Assembly (NCBI GenBank): GCA_907163375.1
Contig: CAJQUW010015398.1
Span: 1-64,000, forward strand
DNA from: Prostheceraeus crozeri
Taxonomy: Eukaryota > Platyhelminthes > Polycladida > Euryleptidae
DNA length: 64,000 bases
Direction of reading: 5' to 3'
Part shown: positions 57,642-64,000 of the stretch, one piece after another
How the letters are laid out: every line of letters starts with the position of its first letter
Position numbering within the stretch: the stretch's first letter is position 1
Made by a program: the position numbers and the translations under genes
The notes under the pieces: model-generated
Seen by the model: the letters and a program-made list of their open reading frames with translations, nothing else
Told to the model about the DNA's origin: nothing
Database searches by the model: none

Positions 57642-59170
57642 TCACTTTGTTTTCCGAAACACTAAAGTTACGAGGGATTTAGTATCTTTCACATGGATAC
57701 ACTCTTGTAAACCATTGGTAATTTTGATAGCAATAGAGGGTATAGTTTGTTTGACGACGGGATGATAGAAAATAGATTCAAACATCTTCTCGACTATTCC
57801 ATATGAAGCGTCTTTATCATGAATGAAATCACGTAAAATGTATTCTTTTTTCTCGCCAACAGAAATAGGTAGAATCAAATCACTTTGAATGTAAAGGTGC
57901 TGTTCATGTTTATCAAGTGTCATTGGTGTTTCTATACCAATCGTATGCGCAGCAGCAAACACAGTTTGTAGCATTGAAAAGCCAAAGAGTTTTTTCAAAT
58001 TTTTACTCAATTGACATTGAATGTCATCACCCAGTTTCAGAACAACGCGTTGATTTTCAATTGAAAACGAAATGTGGTGTGTCTTTACATCATATTTACT
58101 TTTCATCACATGCTTCAACTTCTGTTGTATATAAGGATTTACTACATGAATGAAGCTTTCAACTGTATGATATAGACGCGGCATTATATTGATAGCAACT
58201 TTAGATTCTTCATAAGACTGGTAAATTTTCTTGATGCGATCGCCATAGATGTCCACCCACCATTCATCATTAACTGAATCAGCTTTAGTGTGATATTCAT
58301 GAGAAGCATACACCACACCGCTTCCAATAATAGGTGTATAATGTCTTACAAAATGACGCAAGGTTGGAGAGAAATAAACTGTAAGTTTGTCATTATATTT
58401 CTGAATAACCAACTTATTTTTGTCCGCCATAATTTTTTCTCCATACTTCTTACCCACAGTCTCATTCCATCGTTTTACTAACTCAATAAGTGATAAAGGT
58501 TGAACACCACGCTTTTCAAAATGATGCGTTCTTCGCATTCTACAACATCTTCATCAAATATTTTAAATCTATAATGAAATTTGTTGATTCGATTTGAATA
58601 AACTTTTTTAACATTTGCAGTAGCAATTGACGTTAGATGTAGTCCATGACCAAAACCAAGATGTGGATAGAATTCACTATCCAACCTCAGCGTAAGACCT
58701 TTAGTAAAAGAATGAAAGCGGAGGAACTGTCTCCCACTCCAATGATAGATAGTAAACTCATAAGCTTTCTGATTTTTATTCTTCATGATGGAAGTATTAC
58801 CACTGTTGAATGCCTTAATAATTTTCTCATTCCCAAATGGCTCATAAGAATCTGATTTTATCTGAATCCATTCATAGTTCCACTTTCCATCTGATGTTAA
58901 ATTGTATGGGAACTGAAATGCATTATTCATCGTTATTCCATCATGGGTGCGAGGAGTCAATATCATTTCTTCCAAATCATTCACATTCTGAATATTGCTA
59001 TCATAGCAAATACTAGAAACGCCAACCTCCCATTCACCTTCTAAATGCAGTGGCCGATTTAATTCTACTCGATAGTCTGATGGTTTATTTTTGGGAAATT
59101 TATTCATAGAAGCATTACTGGGCAAGTAGATTAGAAACGAGTCCTTATTTTCACTTTCCATATTATTCAC
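57642..59170 (-). pseudogene. Penton-like minor capsid protein, copy A
   Basis: The N-terminal region has FLIYLPSNASMNKFPKNKPS with YRVELNRPLHLEGEWEVGVS, the hallmark of Polinton minor capsid (penton) proteins. The C-terminal half, with LYIQSDLILP, PSIAIKIT and LVTLVFRK, has the usual penton end pattern. Expected to form the vertex pentamers. Nearly full length (about 500 residues); about one break. Confidence 0.75.
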
Positions 59171-59201
59171 ATTGGAAAAAATATATTAGCATACGTTTGC
59201 A

Positions 59202-60580
59202 TTAACTCTTCATTCGGAAATGGAGTGTGATACTTGTCACAGCATCTTTATGAAAAGGAATCAACGCACCAGCATCGTCATAAATGGCAATATCAATTTG
59301 TGGGATGTAGTTTGATTTCAGCTTTGTATAATGCACTTTCTTGAAAGTATGCTCAGATAAAATACTGCAGCTTTTTGGCTGGTATGGTATCATTGCTAGC
59401 AATGGAGCTTCAACATCTCCCACACGTACATCTTCACCAATATTGGAATATATCTGAAAATAGTTAATACGACGCGATAGCGACATGTCTGCGCTAGCTT
59501 TGGTTACAGTACCACTTTTAAAGATATTTTGATCAAAACCCAAAATGTCCATTAGAGTTTTATCCATAATTAGTTCAATACCTTTTCCACTTATAGTGAG
59601 AGACAAAGTACCTTCTTTTTCAGAAAATGAAATATGTTGGTCATTAATCACTTCATTTAAATAATCTACAACCAATTTAACCGAAGTAATAATGCGAGGC
59701 ATCAACACTCTTGTTTCATGTAAGATACCACCTAAAGGCTCTACACACTTTCTGTATAAAGATACGGTCCATTCTGTATCAAATTGATTTGACCTTTCAC
59801 ATGGTAAATGTTGCATATCAGATTTTCCATGAACAGCTGCAGAACGATGTCGTAAGAACTGATGAAAATCTTTTGAACAAACTAATACTAGATCATCATC
59901 ATTTAATTTGCTTATTGCAATATGATTAGATGATTTAATATAAGTCAATGTTGCCACTTGTTTGCCATCAACTCGAAGGAGATAATTAAATTTCTTCAAT
60001 AATGTTTCAGGAGTCATGTTTGTCTTTCTTGGCTTAATCACAATCTTCTTCACCAACGTCTTCTCATTTCTTGGAATAAGATCTACATAATAAGCTTCCT
60101 CTCGATATATTAACTGTTTATGACCACTTATGTGGTAATTAACGTTAAAATTATCATAGCTTGTTAAGGCGCTAGCGAGGTAACCTAAATCATTTCTTAA
60201 AACTTGGACTTAAACCAACAATCCAATCTTTCTCAACTACATGATGTACATAATTATAATCATCATTGTGCGGAGTAAATTGGACAATATGTTTACTCGC
60301 TTTATTCAAGAAATCATATATAAACTTTTTACATGATAAGAGATCTTTCTTTGGCCACTGTGGAATGTATACTCGGCACCCCTTTTCACATTGATAAGCA
60401 GCTGTACGCCTCATATTAATAGTCATCACCTCATGATCAAAAGTATAGACACAGTTGCTATAAACAAGTTGAGTGACACCCACTTCCCAATTTCCATTTA
60501 GCTGTTGTGCATGATCAATGGGAGTAGAAAAGAAAGAGTGCGGCTCGATTACTAGTAAATCTCTTTGTAGCCGCCATTGC
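59202..60580 (-). pseudogene. Penton-like minor capsid protein, copy B
   Basis: It begins with a region containing LNGNWEVGVTQL and YSNCVYTFDH, parallel to EGEWEVGVS of copy A, and ends YFQIYSNIGEDVRVGDVEAP, SNYIPQIDIAIYDDAG and SITLHFRMK, the classic penton tail. So the element has two diverged penton genes in tandem, 31 bp apart. About two breaks. The gene shares a short divergent upstream region with the PC4-like gene at 60641. Confidence 0.7.
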
Positions 60581-60640
60581 TAAGCAAAATATGATAAAAC
60601 GACATTTTTATATTGCTAATCTGCAACTTTGCATAACATC

Positions 60641-60997
60641 ATGAAGACTTGGATTTTGGACTCTCTACAATATATCAGAGTTGATCGTGATGGAAACGTA
60701 CATTTCAAAAATTCTCATGGTCATACATCAAGAGGAATTACATTAACATGGCGACAATTTGTCAACCTCAATGATATCATGAGGGATTTGGAATATTTTG
60801 AAACATTAAGATTCATCTCCTTGGGTGATCAAGTTTGGCTTCAACATTACAGAAATGAAATTCAAATCTACCATTCTCATTCCGCAAACTGTTTCTCATT
60901 TCGCAAATACAATTGGGAGAAGTATAGAAGATATATACATCGCTCCATCATGACATTTATTCGTCGTGAGTTCATCGCCCTACTATGCAAATCTTAA
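60641..60997 (+). CDS. Small PC4-like protein, copy 1
   Basis: The 118-residue protein has a beta-rich start (ILDSLQYIRVDRDGNVHFKN), then SRGITLTWRQFVNLNDIM, which resembles the KGISLNPEQWSQLKEQI core of the transcription coactivator PC4/p15. A second similar half follows (VWLQHYRNEIQIYHS, WEKYRRYIHRSIM). PC4 folds bind single-stranded DNA and aid transcription or replication. Start at the ATG of CATCATGAAGAC. Assignment rests on pattern only. Confidence 0.5.
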   Translation: MKTWILDSLQYIRVDRDGNVHFKNSHGHTSRGITLTWRQFVNLNDIMRDLEYFETLRFISLGDQVWLQHYRNEIQIYHSHSANCFSFRKYNWEKYRRYIHRSIMTFIRREFIALLCKS

Positions 60998-61019
60998 TCA
61001 GACATGACTACCACACATC

Positions 61020-61670
61020 ATGAGTTGGAAATTAGATTCCCTACAACGTATTGAAACGGATCATGATCGAAACGTCTATTTCAAAGATTCAACTGGAAAT
61101 GTGAGAAGAGAGTTTGCTTTATCTTATCGTCATTTTCAATCTCTACATCATATCATGAAGGACTTGAAATACTTCTATATGAAAAGACATTCACGTATTG
61201 GAAATCGCATCTGGCTGCGCGTCAACAATCGGCGAATTCAACTCTATCATTCCCAACTTCATACTAACTTCACATTTCATCAAGGTAGTTGGGAAAAGTA
61301 TAAAAGGAAGGTACATCGCTCAATTTACTCATTCTTTCATCATGAAGCGCCATCGCTACACCATCGTCAACATTCTCCGTCGCTTCAGACTCTACACCAA
61401 AATCGATCTCACAACATTACACCAACAGCTTCCAAACAGCAAGTATTACCCGGGCCGTCCTCAAATGTTAGTGGTGAAGATGAACAATTCACGGAATCTT
61501 CAACTCTTCCCAAATGGGACTGTACAGATTCTCGGCGCCCTTTCTCATTCATCGGCGCAGTCAATGCGCTTAGAGCTACAAAGACTACTACGTCGGATAT
61601 GGAAGAGGGAGAGGTGTGTGATGTCGAATCTGACTGTGGACAATATGGTGATCTCTACTCAATTGAGTGA
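61020..61670 (+). CDS. Small PC4-like protein, copy 2, with long tail
   Basis: Paralogue of the previous gene, 22 bp downstream: WKLDSLQRIETDHDRNVYFK, FALSYRHFQSLHHIMKDL, IWLRVNNRRIQLYHS and WEKYKRKVHRSI align in order. After about residue 108 comes a Ser/His/Thr-rich, then acidic tail of about 105 residues that overlaps the TBP-like gene in another frame. The tail may be a by-product of that overlap. Confidence 0.5.
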   Translation: MSWKLDSLQRIETDHDRNVYFKDSTGNVRREFALSYRHFQSLHHIMKDLKYFYMKRHSRIGNRIWLRVNNRRIQLYHSQLHTNFTFHQGSWEKYKRKVHRSIYSFFHHEAPSLHHRQHSPSLQTLHQNRSHNITPTASKQQVLPGPSSNVSGEDEQFTESSTLPKWDCTDSRRPFSFIGAVNALRATKTTTSDMEEGEVCDVESDCGQYGDLYSIE

Positions 61671-61886
61671 CAGTCTATCATTTTTGAAGATTCGTACCAG
61701 CAGTTACAGTTTGTGTTATGAACCGTACTTTTTCCTGCAGCTCTCATTAGTTGTTGGTTACCTGTGCATGTGGCAATCTTTCATAATAGTAAAGTGATCA
61801 TTACTGGACTAAAATCTCATGTACAAGCAAATGTGATCCTAGACTATCTCATTGAGTATGTACGTACCCAGCGGATTGTAAAATAA
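61342..61886 (+). pseudogene. TATA-binding-protein-like gene
   Basis: The reading frame from ATG at 61342 shows both halves of the TBP saddle. First half: YTIVNILRRFRL, KIDLTTLHQQL, SKYYPGRPQMLVVKM, FPNGTVQILGA, SHSSAQSM, matching NIVSTVNL, KLDLKTIAL, AEYNPKRFAAVIMRI, FSSGKMVCTGA, KSEEQSRLA of TBP. Second half: LTVDNMVIST, SSYSLCYEP, then VHVAIFHNSKVIITGLK, matching KIQNMVGS, SSYEPELF, RIVLLIFVSGKVVLTGAK. About 180 residues, the size of the TBP core. It would bind TATA boxes as a promoter factor. About one break; the start overlaps the PC4-like frame. Confidence 0.8.
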
Positions 61887-61913
61887 AAAACAATTTTTTC
61901 CAACATGATGTTT
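61887..61913. terminator. Convergent poly(A) region
   Basis: GTAAAATAAAAAAC (about 61877-61890) gives a plus-strand AATAAA just after the TBP-like stop, and GTTTTTATTTC gives one on minus for the protease gene. Confidence 0.55.
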
Positions 61914-62375
61914 TTATTTCAAATCATGATAGAACTTACAAATCATTTTTTCATTAGAGGATGGATTACATGAAAAGTTTTGAATAACAGATGCAAATCG
62001 AGATACATGTAAACGTTTTAAGATGAAGTACAGTACAAAAGCACCACACGTTGATGAAAGTGGATGTTGTAGTATGCGTTCATTTCGCTGATATTGACGC
62101 GTATGTTTTCTCAACCACTGCTGTGTTGGTATATTTGGAGGTTGAGCAAGAGAGTCAAATAGTTCACCACGTCGGTCTTCTCCAATAAAGATCGCTTTCC
62201 AATGCTCACCGCCTAAATTCTGTGAATGAGTGTTTAGCACAATAAAGATGGGATAGTGATTTACTGCAGGTGGTAAGGTATCGAGTGAATAGACATTATC
62301 GAAAGCTTTCAACGTCGCTTCGTCTGCATTACGCTGCACTTTAGTCTTAATATCGTCAGCAGTCAACCAACTCAT
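61914..62375 (-). CDS. Adenain-type virion maturation protease (right element)
   Basis: The frame is whole: 153 residues with GGEHWKAIFI (His), GELFDSLAQPP (Asp), RILQHPLSSTCGAFVLYFIL (Gln and Cys), the His-Asp-Gln-Cys set of adenovirus protease. It would process capsid and core precursors. Its start codon overlaps the capsid stop codon (TAATG), so both may share a transcript. Confidence 0.85.
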   Translation of the reverse strand: MSWLTADDIKTKVQRNADEATLKAFDNVYSLDTLPPAVNHYPIFIVLNTHSQNLGGEHWKAIFIGEDRRGELFDSLAQPPNIPTQQWLRKHTRQYQRNERILQHPLSSTCGAFVLYFILKRLHVSRFASVIQNFSCNPSSNEKMICKFYHDLK

Positions 62376-63651
62376 TAACGATTATACTGAAGAATCACGT
62401 CACGATACTTTGTAATTTCAATATTTGAATCGAAGACTGCATAAATTAATACATTGATCGTCTCAGGTAGTGTTCTTTTGAACGTCAAATCCAAACGAAT
62501 ATTATGAGGCACGTTCGCTTGACGATAGGGTGCACTAATATCGCTGTCAGCAGTCAAATCAAATGCATAAATAGTATATCCACTCTTAAACTCTTTCATA
62601 GTCAGTCCGTTGGTGTCATCCGTATTGTAAAAGCCAAAGACATCCATAAAATCAACATAACTGCGCATAAATTGATCCGAAGCAAAATCTGGTTTGTAGG
62701 GTGGACCAGGATGACTCACACCATTTACACGTAAAGCAATTTCACTTAACTGATTGTGTTTAAAATTGAAAGGATTCTTCTTTATATTACCATTAAATGC
62801 ATCATTTTCAACCATTGCCACCATGAGGAGCTTCGGTGCTTCCGATGGAAAGAGGCCATCTTTCATGAAACTCTTTTGATCTTTCGGAATTGTAAAGGTG
62901 AGAAGCTTTGTATGCTGAACGGGGTAAATGGCATTTTGGCGGTTAAGACCTTCAGCATGCCTCTAATGACACTTGGATTCGGTACTACTCGACGAATGTA
63001 AAGTGCAATATCTTCCACATGAATTCTAAAATTGTCAACTTTAGCAAATGCATTCAGCGCAAATTCAGGCTTATTCAATGTCAGCTTGAGTCGCATGCTG
63101 GTATTACAGAGTAAAAACTTTGACTGTCTAAAGAAGTCTAAATTCAGCGGACCATATAGCTGACATACTCTACTATCTTTAATCATAGCAGATCGCTTTA
63201 CAAAGCCACTGTTTGTTTCAACATCAAATTTTCCTGCTTCATCTCTGTACCATCCCATGGCTTCCATATGACTTTTTTGTGCTGCTGGATGAAACTGTGA
63301 TACATGATTGAAATATGATTTATAGGGATAATCGCTTTGACCACCTTCCACCTGCTGCTCTCCAATCGTTAGAGAAACATCGCGAAGTAATGTAGTCAAT
63401 GGTAAATTGTTCAGTCCAACTTTATGTGTATCGTCAATAGCAGTTCCATCTGCTTGCTGAATTCTAAACCTCAAATCAAGCATCGCATAACTCAAATCTA
63501 TGTAGTCATCACTACCACCAGGAATAACAAATTCAATGGGGCCAGCATTCTCAGCTGTTCGAGGATGATAATCTACAATACTTGAACTAAGAATATCTGT
63601 CTGTATGGCTTGTTGATCAAACAAACAAAAACCGGAAGTTTTACACTCCAT
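62375..63651 (-). pseudogene. Polinton major capsid protein (double jelly-roll)
   Basis: The family is the one often annotated as F54H12.2-like. Marks: DYHPRT followed by PIEFVIPGGSDDYIDLSYAM, LPLTTLLRDVSLTIGEQQVE, DYPYKSYFNHVSQF, MRLKLTLNKPEFAL, then YTIYAFDLTADSD and a hydrophobic C-terminal strand (NVLIYAVFDSNIEI). About 425 residues, as expected. Nearly whole; about one break. Confidence 0.85.
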
Positions 63652-63653
63652 GA

Positions 63654-64000
63654 TTAGAAGTTATAGCAGCGTCGTCGTTTAGCGCCTGATGAATGATTAG
63701 AGCCTCTGCGACGTTTGCGTGAATGCCTTTTGACTGAAGATCGCACCTTACCAGCTCCGCGATGTTTCCTCCTTCCTTTTTTCATTCGTTTAGGTGATTT
63801 CTTTCCTTGAGTAACACCAGCAATGGTCTGCTTCAATGTTTTTAAACCGCGTTCCTTCCCACGATTCAACAAACTGCTCTTAAAACTTCTACCTCTGGAA
63901 AGATCACTAGCAACATCACCAGCAAAGCCAACGGCATTACTTAAAACATTTCGTTTTAAAGATCTACCGACATTGGATATGAGAGGTGCTACAACAGATT
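63654..64000 (-). CDS. Basic virion core protein (partial, runs off the window)
   Basis: The frame is open from the window edge to the stop at 63654. The visible part has PLISNVGRSLKRNVLSNAVG, FAGDVASDLSRGRSFKSSLL, then a highly basic tail (KKSPKRMKKGRRKHRG, RHSRKRRRGS). This resembles the small Polinton/adintovirus core proteins that lie next to the capsid gene and probably condense DNA or bind the inner capsid. Only 2 bp separate its stop from the capsid ATG. Confidence 0.65.
   Translation of the reverse strand, partial: SVVAPLISNVGRSLKRNVLSNAVGFAGDVASDLSRGRSFKSSLLNRGKERGLKTLKQTIAGVTQGKKSPKRMKKGRRKHRGAGKVRSSVKRHSRKRRRGSNHSSGAKRRRCYNF

Larger units (their letters stand above)
48760..64000. 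mobile_element. Large Polinton-type fossil (right element), continues past window
   Basis: It holds protein-primed family B polymerase, two penton-like genes, adenain-type protease, major capsid protein and basic core protein, the known Polinton/Maverick set. The packaging ATPase and integrase are not in the window and may lie to the right. Additional genes are unusual: TBP-like, PC4-like, coiled-coil and zinc-finger proteins, plus ribozyme blocks. The left limit is not known; 48760 is where its first promoter appears, and the tandem repeats to the left may belong to its end. Overall legible but broken, about a dozen breaks, most in the polymerase. Confidence 0.75.

Noticed and set aside
61198-61341. 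Extension of the TBP-like frame upstream of its ATG
   Set aside because: TBP similarity begins only after the ATG at 61342; the upstream part is the other frame of the PC4-like gene.
1-64000. tRNA or rRNA genes, CRISPR arrays, LTR pairs
   Set aside because: No cloverleaf with a GGTTCGANTCC box, no rRNA-like stretch, no regularly spaced short repeats with spacers and no long terminal direct repeats flanking retroviral genes were found.

Overview
The window is an A+T-rich, repeat-laden piece of an animal genome. The only confident host gene is a single-exon class A neuropeptide GPCR of the allatostatin-A/galanin type (13555-14733, minus), which points to a bilaterian invertebrate; the species cannot be told from the sequence. 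Almost everything else recognisable is mobile DNA. Left block (1 to about 8.5 kb): the end of a broken Polinton/adintovirus-like fossil with a capsid-like gene, a small core-like protein, a parvovirus-type phospholipase A2 domain, an integrase and an adenain-type protease. A 3.7-kb cut-and-paste DNA transposon with 352-bp inverted repeats and a 4-bp target duplication sits inside the capsid-like gene. Its protein begins with Cys motifs like the RAG1 N-terminal region (N-RAG-TP/Chapaev type) and its ends read CACGGTG, close to a recombination-signal heptamer. Middle block (8.5 to 46.6 kb): the GPCR, two LINE families, several Tc1/mariner/IS630 elements with TA target duplications, hAT-like elements with 8-bp duplications, and long stretches where I recognise nothing. 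Right block (about 47 to 64 kb, continuing past the right edge): tandem repeats with C/G runs, then a large, mostly legible Polinton-type fossil. It carries a protein-primed family B DNA polymerase, two penton-like genes, a pair of small PC4-like proteins, a TATA-binding-protein-like gene, an adenain-type protease, a major capsid protein and a basic core protein. The most striking signal lies at 51.0-52.15 kb. A block of about 142 bp occurs three times, each time after a gene and, in the first two cases, just before a TATATAA box and the next gene. Each block contains a 16-nt stem-loop that fits the histone mRNA 3' stem-loop pattern (GGCTCTCTTAAGGGCC, then ACC). Exactly 5 nt later begins a 69-nt sequence that folds as a complete hepatitis-delta-virus-like self-cleaving ribozyme (P1, P2, P3, P1.1, P4 and the catalytic C). 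Histone pre-mRNA is cut at about the same distance from its stem-loop, so the element may make histone-like mRNA 3' ends by ribozyme cleavage instead of the host machinery. With the TBP-like and PC4-like genes and four near-identical TATATAAR promoters, this suggests an element with its own initiation and 3'-end kit. The ribozyme fold and the TBP-like match are read directly from sequence; the combined function is inference.
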